A DNA stretch of 64,000 nt from Sitta carolinensis (Eukaryota; Chordata; Aves; Passeriformes; Sittidae), in assembly GCA_032173965.1 (NCBI GenBank), contig CM063290.1, forward strand, positions 1,488,001 to 1,552,000, read 5' to 3'. The translations under genes were made by a program, and so were the position numbers. The notes beneath the pieces were generated by a model, which was given only the letters and a program-made list of their open reading frames with translations, searched no databases and was not told where the DNA came from. How positions within the stretch are numbered: position 1 is the first letter of the stretch; every line of letters starts with the position of its first letter. Positions 1 through 12,660 of this stretch are shown here, in pieces.

Positions 1-75
1 CTCCGCCCGCTGGCAGCGCCCGGCCCGGCCGGGACCGCCTGCGCTCTGCCCTCCCACCGCCGAGTGCGGGCTGAG
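1..75. promoter_or_regulatory. CpG-rich edge, possibly a neighbouring promoter
   Basis: Very GC- and CpG-rich with GC-box-like CTCCGCCC at the left edge. It may be the rim of a CpG island of a gene lying to the left; in human the next gene is RARRES1 on the opposite strand. Too short to assign. Confidence 0.25.
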
Positions 76-470
76 GGGAGTGAGGGGGCTTGAGGCGAGC
101 CGAGGGGCTGAGGGGAGCCGGGGGGCTGAGGGGAGCCGAGGGGAACCGGGGGGCTTGAGGGGAGCCGGGGGGCTTGAGGAGACCGGGGGGCTAAGGGGAG
201 CAGAGGGGTTTGAGGGGAACCGGGGGGCTGAGGGGAGTGGAGGGGCTGAGGGGAACCGGGGGGCTGAGGGAAACCGAGGGGCTTGAGGGGAGTGGAGGGG
301 CTTGAGGGGAGCCGGGGGGTTTGAGGGGAGTGAGGGGCTGGGAGCGGGGTTGAGGAGGGGGGCTGAGGGAGCCGGGGGGTTTGAGGGGAGTGGAGGGGCT
401 TGAGGGGAGCCGGGGGGTTTGAGGGGAGTGGAGGGGTTGAGGGAGGGGAGAGCCGGGACGTTATGGGGAC
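76..470. repeat. G-rich minisatellite, about 18-20 bp
   Basis: Degenerate units of GAGGGGAGCCGGGGGGCTT type, about 20 copies with variable length. Many G4 runs on the plus strand. Confidence 0.9.
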
Positions 471-539
471 CCGGAGGCTTGAAGATGCTGGGGAGATTTG
501 AGGGGTCTGAGGCTTCTGAGGGGATCCAGGGGAGTTGGG

Positions 540-1015
540 GGTGTCTAGGTACTGAGGGGATCCAGGGGATTTGGGGGTGTCTGGTACTGAGGGGATCCAG
601 GGGATTTGGGGGTGTCTGGTACTGAGGGGATCCAGGGGATTTGGGGGTGTCTGGTACTGAGGGGATCCAGGGAGATTTGGTGTGGTTGTCCAGGGTTACT
701 GAGGGGATCCAGGGGATTTGGGGGTGTCTGGTACTGAGGGGATCCAGGGGGATTTGGGGGTGTCTGGTACTGAGGGGGTCCAGGGGGATTTGGGGGTGTC
801 TGGTACTGAGGGGATCCAGGGGATTTGGGGGTGTCTGGTACTGAGGGGATCCAGGGGGATTTGGGGGTGTCTGGTACTGAGGGGATCCAGGGGATTTGGG
901 GGGGACCAGGGGTTCTGAGAGGATCCAAGGGGGTTTGGGGGGGTCAGGTACTGAGGGGATCCAAGGGGGTTTGGGGGTGTCAGGTACTGAGAGGATCCAG
1001 AGGGATTTGGGGGGA
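540..1015. repeat. 35-bp minisatellite
   Basis: About 13 copies of a unit around GGTACTGAGGGGATCCAGGG (35 bp consensus), each with a GGATCC site. Copies decay between 1015 and 1250 into related G-rich sequence. Confidence 0.92.
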
Positions 1016-1249
1016 CTGAGGACTTGGAGAGCAGCCAGGGCAACTTCAGAGGGACCAGGGGTATTAAGGGGAGCCTGAGGGAATTGAGGGGGACCTGGGA
1101 TTCTGGGGGGTCAGAGGGATTTGAGGGGTGCCAGGGGGACTCAAGGGCACCAGGGGTTCTCGAGGAGGGGCCTGGGGGAACCAGGGGAATGGAAAGATGC
1201 TGGAACTGGAGCAGGACCAGGGGTCCTGAGGGGAGCCAGGGCCATTCCC

Positions 1250-2185
1250 AGGAATTGTCTGGAGCCAGCTGTGTAATCCTGACCCAGATCAGAGCAGGCA
1301 CAGGTGATGGTTGGGAAAAGGCAGTTAGCTCCTTCTCAGCATTACCACAACTCAACACCTCCCAAAACTCCAAAACTCGCCCAGCCCATGGCAGGCTGTG
1401 CCTGGGACACAGCTGAGATACTCCAAATACAACGCACAAGAAGCATTCAGCTCTGGAATAAATCTCACTTAGTGAAGGTTTTGGAACCAGTACAGTCATG
1501 TCTTGGTAACATGAAGAAAACCAACAGAGAAACAGCCAGGTTCCCTTAAAATGATGTTTGGGATACAAGTGGGCTTGTTGCCTTGCTCCTCCTGGAAGCA
1601 TCTCCTTTGGAGAGGCAGAATGTGGTAAAATGTAAAAGGCTGCAGCACTTCCTGTGTTTAAAAAGCTGATTTTTAATGACCTGCTTTGTTACCATCGAGC
1701 AGACAGGGGTTTGTATGTGCAGCTGGGAATCTATTTTTGTGCTCTGCATGAGTATTGCAGCAGGTTTCTGGGCTGGGACCTCAGAGAAGTAAATCAAAAC
1801 TCTGGTTAAGCACTCAAACTGTCTCCTGTGGAGCTTTAAGTCTCTCTTTATTACTGAAACGCTTTTTCACAGAAGTGGAAATTCAGTATTTCTGAGGCGT
1901 TCCGAAGCGAGGGAAAGAATTATTACAGTAAAGATATCATTCTTTATTATAGTTTTTTATATCACCCAGCTTATTTTCCTGTATTTATTGATTTTGATTT
2001 TCCCTCCAGAAACAGATTCTGTAATTAACACTTTGTATCTTTGCATTCGCGTTTCACACAGGCCAGGCTGGAGGGGGCTCGGAGCAACCTGGATTAGCGG
2101 AAGGTGTCCCTGCCTGGTGTCAAGGTTAGCTGAAGGCTCATTTTTTCCTTATGTTTGTCTCCATGTTTCTCTCTAATATTTTTCA
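1250..2185. other. Unassigned, mostly AT-rich single-copy sequence
   Basis: No gene, repeat family or RNA recognised. The T-rich end at 2160-2185 is the acceptor-like part of the orphan exon block. Confidence 0.5.
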
Positions 2186-2402
2186 GGAAGAAAGCAACAT
2201 TTTCTCGTTTCTCCTCGGCGCGGAGCCGGCGCTGCTGTCCCCGTCCATCCGAACCCCGCAGGCTGCTTGCCCTGGGCTGGCACCGGGGCTTGGGCAGTGC
2301 CAGCCGTGTCCTGCTGTCCCTTCCAGCGGCTCCTCGGGTGTGGCGCGGCCGCCGAGGATGCCGTGGGAGCGCAGGAAGCGGAGCCTGGAGCGGGGATGGC
2401 CG
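2186..2402 (+). other. Orphan exon-like block
   Basis: A pyrimidine-rich TCTCTCTAATATTTTTCAG acceptor is followed by about 215 bp of CpG-containing sequence and a GTGAGC donor (2403). It is open in more than one frame, so the coding frame is undecided, and I recognise no protein family. It could be an upstream non-coding exon, a lncRNA exon or chance. Confidence 0.2.
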
Positions 2403-3149
2403 GTGAGCAAACTTCGGTGCAGGATGTCGGGCAGGGAGCGGCTCCTCCTGCTGCCGCTGCTCGGGGAAGGAGCGAGACCCACCCTGAGCGGGGGGCACAC
2501 TCGGCTTCGGTGCCTTCGGTTGTGGGCGAGTTTCTTAGAGAGGAACTCTTCTCAAAGCCTCAAAGTGCGGCTTTGTCCCCGAAAGCCTGTCAGGCGCCGA
2601 GCCGAGCCCTGAGGCGCTGCCCCCATCCCTGCCTTTGGCTGCCCTTCCTTTTCCCTGGCGTTCTCCTCCTTTTCCTGCTGTCCCAGTGACAGGGCAGTTT
2701 CCTTCCTCCCGAGGGCAAGCGGGAGGCTGGGAGTGCCGCAGGGGCAGTGTGAGCAGGGCTCTGAACTCGTGGGACAAAGCAGGGACAGTCCCCGGGCAGT
2801 TTCCTACGCTGCGGAGATCGTGCTGCTGAGCTGAGTTTACAAAACAATTCGACTTGGCAAAAACAAAAGCTCAGATGCTGAGCGGGTCCAGGTCAAGGCT
2901 GGGGGATGTTTGTACATGTGCACAAGCACAAGGTTTTGTGCTGTCACAACATTTAGGAAACGTAGTTCTTTAGGCTCTGAGGCTCTTGGACCCTTAAAAG
3001 CTGGAAGTGCATCCTCCAAGAGCCGAGGCTGCTCCAGGCTCTTTGGTGGGGGTGAATGGAGCTCTGCAGAGTGTCAGAGCTGAACCACAGGAACCGAGGG
3101 GAATGACCTGAGGGGATGCACCCACTGCTGCGGCGAGCCAGGGCAGCAC

Positions 3150-3545
3150 CGGGGTGAGCACAGGGATGGAGCAGCTCTGCTGGCAGGAAAAGAGGGAGAA
3201 CTGGGATTGCTCAGCCTGGAGAAGCTCTGGGGTGACCTCAGTGTGGCCTCATCTGGGGGGGGCTGCAGGAAGGATGGAGGGGGTGGAGGGACAGCACACA
3301 GGGAATGGCTTCTCACTACCAGAGGGCAGGGCTGGGTGGGGTCTGGGCAGGAATTCCTGCCTGGGAGGGTGGGCAGGCCCTGGCACAGGGTGCCCAGAGC
3401 AGCCCTGGGTCCCTGGCAGTGCCAAGGCCAGGCTGGCACAGCTTGGAGCAGCCTGGCACAGTGGGAGGGGTCCCTGCCATGGCTGGGTGGGCTGGATGAG
3501 GTTTGAGGTCCTTCCCAAACCCCTCCAGAGTCCCCTGGTTCTGTG
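3150..3545 (+). mobile_element. CR1 LINE 3'-end fragment
   Basis: Plus-oriented CR1 landmarks: CAGCCTGGAGAAGCTCTGGG, TGCCCAGAGCAGCCCTGG, GTCCCTGCCATGGCTGGG and GAGGTCCTTCCCAAACC. No coding part. Confidence 0.75.
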
Positions 3546-5815
3546 TATTCTGGTTAATCAGAACGGGGTGCAGGGAGGTTCTGACCTTTCCATCTTTCTC
3601 CCTCTCATTCCCCATGATCTGCTGCAGCCCCAAAGAGGGCAGTGCTGGTGTCTGGTCCATGTCTCAGAGCCTCTGTCTCTCTGCCCTCCTCTGCTCCTGC
3701 AGGAACCAGGACACCCTGGGAAGCTCCCAGGCTGGTTTGCATCACACTTTTGTCCCTGGCTTGGACCCTGTGGAACTGCAAAGGAGCCTTGGTTCAGGCA
3801 GTGGCTCCAAAAAGCATTCAGAGGTTTGCATTTGCCTTTGTCATACATCAAGTGCTTGTTTAGAATCCAATTATTTGAATTTGTTTCATATTTGGAGGCA
3901 GTGTCTATGTCCCCTGTATATTCCAGACCTCACTGGCTCACAGTCATTACCAGCTGACTGGAATTTAATACAGTGATTTCGGACAAAATTCACTTTATTT
4001 GGTTGTGCAACTTTGCCAGTTTTAACTTCACCATCTTACTGTAGTTAAGAACAAGTTCTGTTACTTGATTTTAGCTGATTTGGGATTTAATCTCAATAAT
4101 TAATCCCAAGAATTTATTTTTAATTAGTCTCCAGATGTTTTGCTGGATAAATCAAGAATTAGTCACCTTTTAATGCATTGCTGGATTAATGTTCTAGACC
4201 TTACCTATAGGAATAAAATAAGGATATTGATTTAGTGTGGCTAATTTTTTTCAGGGAAAAGTTGGGTTTGAAGGCTTATGATTATTTTAAAATCACAGAT
4301 AGGATTTTTGTATTTTTTTTAAGAAATCTTTGTATTTTGTGTCAGCAGCAATTCTGTCCCTCCAGGCCCTTGCAAATTGTCTCTCTCCATCCTCCTTGTA
4401 GCTCCTTTCAGGTCCTGGAAGGCCATAATTAGGCCACCCCAACTTGTAAAGGTCAATATTGAAGTCAGCCAGGAAGGTCTGGTAACACTCTCTGGCCAAA
4501 ACCAAGCTCCTTGATGCTGTTTCCATTATTTTGTGATTTTTTTATGTTGGGTTTAAATTGTGTGCCGAGCTCCTGTGCAATTGAAATGGCAGCAGGAATT
4601 TCAGAGCTCTCTCAGCTGCTCTTCCCACTTTCCCATGAATTATCCACCAGCTCTTCTGCTCCTGTTGCTTGGAGTCTCCTCCAGCCTGAAGGCTGAGGGT
4701 GTGGAGTCACCTTTGATGCCCCATTTCCTTCAGTTTGGTGTTTTCTGCTGTATCAAACCAACACTTCTGCAGTGTCAGCCATTCCCAGGCAGAAACCCCC
4801 CAGTGAACCCAGTGAAACAGAGAAGCACAGAAACTCCCAAGCACGTGAGCATTTACAGGATCCTCTTTTATTGCACTTCCCCAAAAGCTGTTTGGCAAGG
4901 AAATTGGAATAAATCTGATCCCAGGAGAGTGAAAGGGCCTGGATTCTGAACAGGGAGTCAGTCAGGACAGGTGATCCTGACATGGGAGAGGGACACAGAA
5001 CATTTGGCAAACCTCTTTGGGATCATCTCCTTTTCATTCTGGAGCTGCTGTGGAACAGAGAAACCTTTCCAGACACACAAATCCCTTCCATGCCCAGTGA
5101 GATCCCATCACCCAGAGCCAGGAGTAAACAGGGGCAGGAAATAATCCCTGTGAATAACCTGAAATCACCGTGCTGCCTGGTGCAACTCTAACAGATGCAT
5201 GTGGGATCATGCCCAGACCTGTTTAAAACCAAACAGTCACTAAAGCAGCCCTTGGCAGCTGAGCTGCTGAGGGGAATACTGGCTTTTTGGAGTGCTTGGA
5301 GAGCATCACAGGGCAGCTCAGCTGAGAGTTTGCTTGTTGGACAGCTCTTGCAGCAGTCCTGCCTCTCCAGAGACGTTTGGGCAGATCCCTAAAAGATGGG
5401 AATCTGCAAGCAAGCCTCTAAATCACTGTTCTGATGGAATGCCTGGCAGATTGAGGAGCCACAACCCCACAAAACCTTCATTTGTTTGAGGCTAACATTT
5501 ACTTAGGTGATAGCAACAAAAATCCCCTTGTATTTCTGACTTTTTGACACTGATTCTGCAAAGATTCACTGCAGGGCCCTGTGAACCCAGGGTTGCAACA
5601 GCACAATAACTGGGCAGGTGTTTGGTTGCACAATGTTTGGAGAAGGCATTAAATATTTGCACAACAGGGGGGTGTTTGTAGGAAGGTGAGGACAGGAGGG
5701 GGATTCTCACCAAAATTCCTCAGCATTGTCTCACAGCCACCCCTCTCTGCAAGGTGACAGTGGCCCCTCAGAGAGGAAGCAATTTTCCATGTCTTGCTCA
5801 CTGGAGTTTCCTCTC
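3546..5815. other. Unassigned, with one CR1 fragment
   Basis: Single-copy sequence apart from the minus-strand CR1 piece at 4330-4526. An AATAAA on the minus strand (about 4868) is isolated and has no recognisable gene before it. Confidence 0.45.
4330..4526 (-). mobile_element. CR1-like fragment with a chance open frame
   Basis: On the minus strand it reads CTTCCAGGACCTGAAAGGAG, CTACAAGGAGGATGGAGAG and GGGCCTGGAGGGACAG, which match the CR1 3' region. It gives a 77-codon open frame that looks protein-like but is repeat-derived. Confidence 0.6.
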
Positions 5816-5824
5816 TGTCCCCAT

Positions 5825-6140
5825 TTTGTCCCCATTTTTATCTCCTCTCTCTGCACTTTTTATTCCCATTTTATCCCCTCTCTCTGCACTTTTTATTCCC
5901 ATTTTATCCCCTCTCTCTGCACTTTTTATTCCCATTTTATCCCCTCTCTCTGCACTTTTTATTCCCATTTTATCCCCTCTCTCTGCACTTTTTATTCCCA
6001 TTTTATCCTCTCTCTCTGCACTTTTTATTCCCATTTTATCCCCTCTCTGTCCCCTTTTTATTCCCATTTTGCCCCCTCTCTCTGCCCTTTTTATTCCCAT
6101 TTTACCCCCTCTCTGTCCCCTCTCTGTCCCCTTTTCCAGG
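5825..6140. repeat. 33-bp minisatellite
   Basis: About 9 copies of a unit containing TGCACTTTTTATTCCCATTT, pyrimidine-rich on the plus strand. Because 33 is a multiple of three, several frames are open on both strands. Confidence 0.93.
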
Positions 6141-6509
6141 AGCTGGGGATGCTGAGCTCTGAGGTTCCTTTCATTAGAACCCCCTGTGCTGTCACTGCTC
6201 TGGGCACACCTCAAAGAGGAACCTGACATTATTTATTTCATCATTTTAAACATCTCTTAGACAAAAGAAAACACAAAAATATTCCTCATTTCCTTGAGTA
6301 GCTGGGGATGGTATTTACAGTGGAAAACAAGCATAATTTATTGTTAATTCTGTTCTAAGAAAAATTTGTCTTGCAGGGAGATTAATTAACTTAAATAAGG
6401 CGTTTTATCTTCACATATGAATTTTGTACTTGGGTTTTTTAAAGGTTTGCTCAGAGTTAAACACTTACAGCCTGTATTTATGTCAGTAGAGGCTTAAGTT
6501 ACCCATGGA

Positions 6510-6575
6510 ATTATTCATTGAACTTGATGATGTTGGAGATCTTTTCCAGCCTTAATGATTCTGGGATTCTATTTC
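6510..6575 (+). mobile_element. CR1 3'-terminal fragment
   Basis: Ends GATGTTGGAGATCTTTTCC, then CAGCCTTAATGATTCTGGGA, the typical CR1 terminus. Confidence 0.65.
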
Positions 6576-8370
6576 CCAATTTTCAGCTCACCCTATAAAA
6601 TGCATGATGACCTTTTCATTTTCCTCTTCTGCAGGATCTCCAGTGATTGAAGCAGTCTGACAGCAGGAAAGGCAGGTTGTTCTCCAGGAACCCCTGCAAT
6701 TATCTCAAAGAACAGATCAAAATCCACATTGTGATTCGTTTGTATTGCAGATTTCATATTTGGTTATTTGTAGGCACCACTCCTGGGACTTAAAAAATCA
6801 ACTAGCATTACATTTTAATCTGAGTATTAGATGGACATGGAATTAATTCTTTAAGTAATTAAGGTATGTAAAATCTTGTTTCCATACTGAATGGTTTGGT
6901 TCCTCTCATCTCTCACTGGTCAGTGAATTATCTCACAATAATCTCATTTTCCTGGTTGGGATTAGCAGTGACTCCTCCTTGGTTCTTTTCTGCATCACTG
7001 TGTGTTCCCAGAACTTGTGAGAAGAGGCTCTTTTCGCCCTGCATGAGTCAGGGGGTTGTGACAAACAGCTCTGGTTTCCTCAGAAATGTATCAGCCCCTC
7101 TGTGTTTATTTCTCCAGCAATAAACAACGCTCTGCACAATGTGTTTCGGCTCCCTCAGCTCCTGGTCAAGTGTCAGAGCCCAAATCTCACAGACTGGAGA
7201 GGACACTGTGGCCCGGCAGGGTTTGGGCTCCTGAGGGGGCAGAGTTGGCAGCCTGGCTCTCAGAGCTGTGTTTTGGGGCTGGTGCCAGCCCTCCTCAGCC
7301 CCACCAGAGCATCACATGTGCCTGTCCCTCTCTGCAGTGCACCGAATTCCCACAATAATCACATCTGAAGGGGTTAGAAAGCCCTCCTCAGTTGTTTCTC
7401 CTCTTTTGGGGGTGTAATCTCAGAGAAGGCAGGCAGAGCAGCCTGGTGGTTCCCAGGGCCTGGCCAGAGCGCCAGGGCTGCATTCCCAGGGCAGTGAGGA
7501 GTCCTTCCCCAGCAGGCTGGGTGGAAATCGCATCCAGGGAACTCAGCTGGAGCCACAGCCTGTCCCAGAGAGTCACTGTGTCACACCAAATCAGGCAGCC
7601 AAAGAGTGACCCTCCTTTATTGCTGCAGGTTGGCTTTGTTTTCATGAATATTGCATTATTCAGCCTTCTGTAGGAGCTGATTCCCCTCTCTTTTTGTGTT
7701 ACAAACAGCATGCAGGACTGTTGCTAGAACATGAAGGGAACAGCAAAACAAAACAACACATGCAGTGAAATCAGAAACTTCCAGCAATCAAGACTAATTC
7801 AGATACAACAATCAGGAATATTTCAGAAAACAGCCACAGTTCATAACTCCTGTGAAATCAGGTAATCAGCACTTTCTGAAACACTGCACCATCACCCCAG
7901 AGTCTGCAAACAGCTGACAAACCTCGATTCAGGGGGGTCTTGGATAATGATTTGCACATAATAATGTCCAAGTTTACCTTAAAAAACAGCTCCAGCTGTC
8001 ATATATATATATATAAAGTGAAATTGCCAAGTCAGTGGCCACAAAGGGAGCTCTGCAGCTCTCCCCACACCCAGAGCAGAGCTCCTCTCTTGGAGTAGGA
8101 CAGCAGAAGGGGGAGCTCCTCGTTTGCCAGGCAGCTCAAACAAGGAAGCAAACACTCCAGCTGCAGGATGGGGTGTTCTGCCTTGGCATGGCTCTCTAAG
8201 GCAGGGGTTTTATCTGCTCCCTCTCCTCAGTTCACTTTTCTCTCCCCATTTTCCACTCCCTATCTCTTTCCAGAGCTGTGCCCTTGGCACTTGTAGGCAG
8301 ATGGCAGATATTTGGACTTGGGGTTGTATTTTCTATGAATGCTTTGTGGTTGTGGATCTCAAATTTCCAG
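6576..8370. other. Unassigned single-copy sequence
   Basis: No gene recognised. It contains a short (AT)6 run near 8002. Confidence 0.45.
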
Positions 8371-8371
8371 G

Positions 8372-8411
<40 letters not shown>

Positions 8412-8458
8412 AAAAAAGCTCTATTTGCCTTACAGATAAGAGAAAAAAAAAAAAAAAA
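8371..8458. repeat. Two adjacent poly(A) runs
   Basis: About 38 A residues, a 30-bp spacer, then 17 A. No retrocopy is recognisable upstream. Confidence 0.9.
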
Positions 8459-8584
8459 ACCAACAAACAACTTCATTTATTTTCTCTTCAATTCCTTCTA
8501 ATCTGCCTTCATCTCTGGTTACCATGCAGGCAGTGGTGGAGTGCCCAGCCCTGGAAGTGTTTCCAGCTCCTGAGGATGTGGGTC

Positions 8585-8660
8585 AGTGCTGGGTTAACAG
8601 CTGGGCTGCTGCTCCTGGAGGTCTTCTCCAACTTTAGGGATTCTGGGATGGTTCTGAAAG
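8585..8660 (+). mobile_element. CR1 3'-terminal fragment
   Basis: GGGTTAACAGCTGGGCTGCT, then GGAGGTCTTCTCCAACTTTA and GATTCTGGGAT, the CR1 end. Confidence 0.6.
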
Positions 8661-10915
8661 GCCAAAGAGCTCAGAGGGTTCCAGCTGCTCTGAGTGCAAC
8701 CAGAGCAGAGTCCCCAGGAGGTGTCTGGCCAGGTCAGCCTGGTGGCATTTCCTTCCCCAGCCAAGGAGAAGGGGGGTGAGGTGAGCAGTGACATTTCAAC
8801 ATTAATACAGGGGGAATAATTCCACTGGGAATCGTTCCCAGTGGAAGCAGGGAGAGGTGAAATCCCTTTTGGTCTCTGGGATCCAGTCCTTGTGCTGTGC
8901 TAAGGGTGGCTGGAATTCAGGATTTGCCCACATGGAAGAGGTAAATACAGAAATGAACCAAGCTGTGAGGGAAAGGCTCTCCAAGCACAGCACAATGTCC
9001 ACTAAAGCAACCTGAGAACTTGCCTTACTCATTTCCTTTTGCTCAAACCAGGTTCTTTCCATAGAATTCTGTTCTTTTCCTCCTTCTCAAGGAACCCTTG
9101 GAGCCCAGGACAGCTCTGGCTCAGGTGGGGAAGCACAGCCCCGTTTTTCCTGCCCTGTGGGAAGAAGGTGAGTCCTGGAGATCTCCTAAGAAATGACCAA
9201 AGTTTCTGAGGCAAAGAAGCTGGAATGACCTTTCCTTGGAACTCTGAGCTAGGAATAATTCCCTTGATTTCCTGAGAGGGGATGAGCTGGCTGTGGTGCC
9301 AGGAGAGGTGAGGGGAATATTTCACTTACTCACCTGTAAGATTGTTGTTTATTCAAATTTATTCACTTGTCATTTATGGGGAACAACGTGAACCCACCCG
9401 TTTCCTTCTCTCAGGCCATGAATAATATTGAGGAATTTGTTTGCACTTGGAAACCACAAGGTGGGGAGCTCAGGGAGATAAAAATGTCAAGAATTGTAAT
9501 CTGGGAGTGAAACTGTGAAGTTAAGTGTTGAGCAAGATGCTTCTAAAGGAAACAATATATTTTCAGAATTAGATCACAAGGGATTTTTTTTGTTTGTTTT
9601 TTGCTGTGCAGAGTAATTTCTCATTCACTCTTTGAAAGAAATAAAAAAGTAAATTGCATTTCATCTCCCTCTCCAGCTCCTTACTTTAACAAACACTTAG
9701 GCAGAATTTCTTGTCCTCTAATTTGAATTATCAGTTTGTGAAATGGATTTTTCCCCCCCTCTCCAGCTTGTTTCCAATTCTTTGCTTATAAGGAAATGAT
9801 TATGCTCCCCCTTTCCCACCCTTTTCTCTTTTAGAGCTTTTTTGTAATCTTTTCCCCATGGTATCACTTTTCTTGAGTTGTGAAGCAAAGCCTCATACTC
9901 TGAGATAAACCTGGATACGTGGAGATGACTCAGGACTATTGGAATAATTGTGATTTTTCATTTTTGGTTTTATTTAAAACGATCTCAACTATTTAACATA
10001 ACCATGACTCTTTAACATAACCACGTCAGCTACAGGGATAGAATTTAATTGAATTTCCTCAGCTCCAAGGCCTGGGAGAGCTGCTGAGAAGGAATTCCAC
10101 AGAGGGGAGGGGTTAATTGGAAATGAGGGATCAGGTGTATCAGAAAGGAATTCACGGCCAGGGAACAACAACGGGACCACTGACTCCAGTTGCTTTTCTG
10201 GGAAGTTCTCCAGGCTGCAGCAGAGAGAAGGAAGAGATCCAGCCCACCTTAGGCAGCTCTTGGAAAGCCTCCAGCAGAGTTCAGCACAGGGCAGAGGAAG
10301 GGCCCGAGGAGGAGCTGCTGGGGGAGAAGCAGAGCCCGACAGGGGAGCTGCTTTGGGGTGAAGGAACTGAAGGACACTCCTTGGGTTTGAGCTTTTCTAT
10401 TTTTCACATTCTGGGCTGGTTTAGTGTGCAGTTCTGGGTTTCATATTCAGTGTTGGTGAGCTCTCTTCACAGAGCAGGAGACAAAACAATTCCTGCTCCA
10501 GCCTGGGACCAAGGACAACTTCCACCCCAAGAACAAAACCCACAGTGAAGTGAGAATTAAAAACCAGGAGGATGGAGCTGCATACCCTGGAGCTGTAATT
10601 GCACGATGAACTCCAGTGTGCAAAGGACCAGAACTTATCAAAGTGTGAGCCCTCGTGCCTTGGAGCCCATTTTGGGACCATTTTGGGTTCCCCCTGGGTG
10701 TGGGCACTGCCCAGGTGTGCCCAGAGAGGCCTTTAATAAATCCCTTTAATAAATGCCTTTCAGTAAATCCCTTTCAACAAATCCCTGCTTTCTCGTTTTG
10801 TTGTCTGCTCTGCTCCAGGGCAGCCTCCGAGGCATCGAGGGAGAGAACACGGGGCTGAGAGGGGCTGGGCAGAGGAGCTGCTGCTGGATCCTGGGAGTGC
10901 CTGCCAGGCTGGGGG
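8661..10915. other. Unassigned single-copy sequence
   Basis: No gene or known element recognised on either strand. Short decayed repeats such as CCTTTAATAAATCC occur at 10728-10785. Confidence 0.4.
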
Positions 10916-10919
10916 GAGC

Positions 10920-12140
10920 AGCCCTGGATTTGGGGAGAGCCCCGGCTTTGGGAACAGCTCTGCTTTGGGAAGAGCCCCGGCTTTGGGAACAGCTCTGCTT
11001 TGGGAAGAACCTCAGATTTGGGGAGAGCCCCGGCTTTGGGAACAGCCCGGCTTTGGGAACAGCTCTGCTTTGGGGAGAGCCCCGGCTTTGGGAACAGCCC
11101 CGGCTTTGGGAACAGCCCTGGCTTTGGGGAGAGCCCGGCTTTGGGAACAGCCCCGGCTTTGGGAAGAGCCCGGCTTTGGGAACAGCCCCGGCTTTGGGAA
11201 CAGCCCCGGCTTTGGGAACAGCTCTGGCTTTGGGAGAGCCCGGCTTTGGGAAGAGCCCCGGCTTTGGGAACAGCCCGGCTTTGGGAACAGCCCCGGCTTT
11301 GGGAACAGCTCTGGCTTTGGGAGAGCCCCGGCTTTGGGAACAGCCCGGCTTTGGGAACAGCTCTGCTTTGGGGAGAGCCCCGGCTTTGGGGAGAGCCCCG
11401 GCTTTGGGAAGAGCCCTGGCTTTGGGAACAGCTCTGCTTTGGGAACAGCCCCGGCTTTGGGGAGAGCCCCGGCTTTGGGGAGAGCCCCGGCTTTGGGAAG
11501 AGCCTGGCTTTGGGAACGCCTGCTTTGGGGAGAGCCCCGGCTTTGGGGAGAGCCCCGGCTTTGGGAACAGCCCGGCTTTGGGGAGAGCCCGGCTTTGGGA
11601 GAGCCCCGGCTTTGGGGAGAGCCCTGGCTTTGGGAAGAGCCCTGGCTTTGGGAACAGCTCTGCTTTGGGGAGAGCCCCGGCTTTGGGGAGAGCCCCGGCT
11701 TTGGGAACAGCCCGGCTTTGGGGAGAGCCCCGGCTTTGGGGAGAGCCCCGGCTTTGGGGAGAGCCCTGGCTTTGGGAAGAGCCTGGCTTTGGGAAGAGCC
11801 CTGGCTTTGGGAACAGCTCTGCTTTGGGAACAGCTCTGGCTTTGGGGAGAGCCCCGGCTTTGGGAACAGCTCTGGCTTTGGGGAGAGCCCCGGCTTTGGG
11901 GAGAGCCCCGGCTTTGGGAACAGCTCTGCTTTGGGAACAGCTCTGGCTTTGGGGAGAGCCCCGGCTTTGGGAACAGCTCTGGCTTTGGGAACAGCTCTGG
12001 CTTTGGGAACAGCTCTGCTTTGGGAACAGCCCGGCTTTGGGAACAGCCCCGGCTTTGGGAACAGCCCCGGCTTTGGGAACAGCTCTGGCTTTTGGGGAGA
12101 GCCCTGGCTTTGGGAACAGCTCTGCTTTGGGAACAGGCTG
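10920..12140. repeat. 18-bp minisatellite, about 67 copies
   Basis: Unit CTTTGGGAACAGCCCCGG (18 bp) with variants GGGGAGAGCC, GGGAAGAGCC and a 17-bp GGGAACAGCTCTG form. Open in three plus frames and two minus frames for 386-518 codons (for example a GFGNSP repeat), which shows the frames are by-products. Confidence 0.95.
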
Positions 12141-12440
12141 ATTTCTGCCCTTTCAGGGATGCCAAGGGGCACTGCAGCCGTGCCAGGGAGTCAGTGGGAA
12201 GCAGTTCCCTCTGCCATCCACTCGTGTTCCCATCACTGCCACCCCCAGAGGATGAGGAGCTCTGATAAAGAGCCTGGTTTACAGAACCAGATAAATACAG
12301 CCCCAGGCTCCATTTAGCTTTGTTTCCCAAAGTTATCCGTTTGATCTGTGCATAGAGATTGTCACCCTGGAATTTGGGAACTCCAGGTGGCTCTGCAAGG
12401 TCAATTATCTTTGAGCTCCCTCAAGTGGCAATGAAAGCTT

Positions 12441-12660
12441 GGAGTTTGTCACTGGAATTATCGAGTTTGTCACTGAATCCCTCGAGTTCTTTACAAAACC
12501 CCTCGAGTTTGTCACAGAAATCCTCAAGTTTGTCACAGAACCCCCTGAGTTTTTTACAAAACCCTTTGAGTTTGTCACTGGAATAATCGAGTTTGTCACT
12601 GAAACCCTCGAGTTTTTCACAAAACCCCTCGAGTTTGCCACTGAAACTCTCCAGTTTGTT
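12441..12660. repeat. 21-bp minisatellite
   Basis: About 10 copies around GAGTTTGTCACTGAAACCCT (21 bp consensus). Confidence 0.92.

Noticed and set aside
4293..4526. 77-codon minus-strand frame that looks like a conserved small protein
   Set aside because: Its DNA matches the CR1 LINE 3' region order (CTTCCAGGACCTGAAAGGAG and following), so the protein-like look is repeat-derived.
10753..12141. 462-codon plus-strand frame and 518-codon minus-strand frame
   Set aside because: Both are translations of the 18-bp minisatellite; all three plus frames and two minus frames are open, which a real gene would not show.
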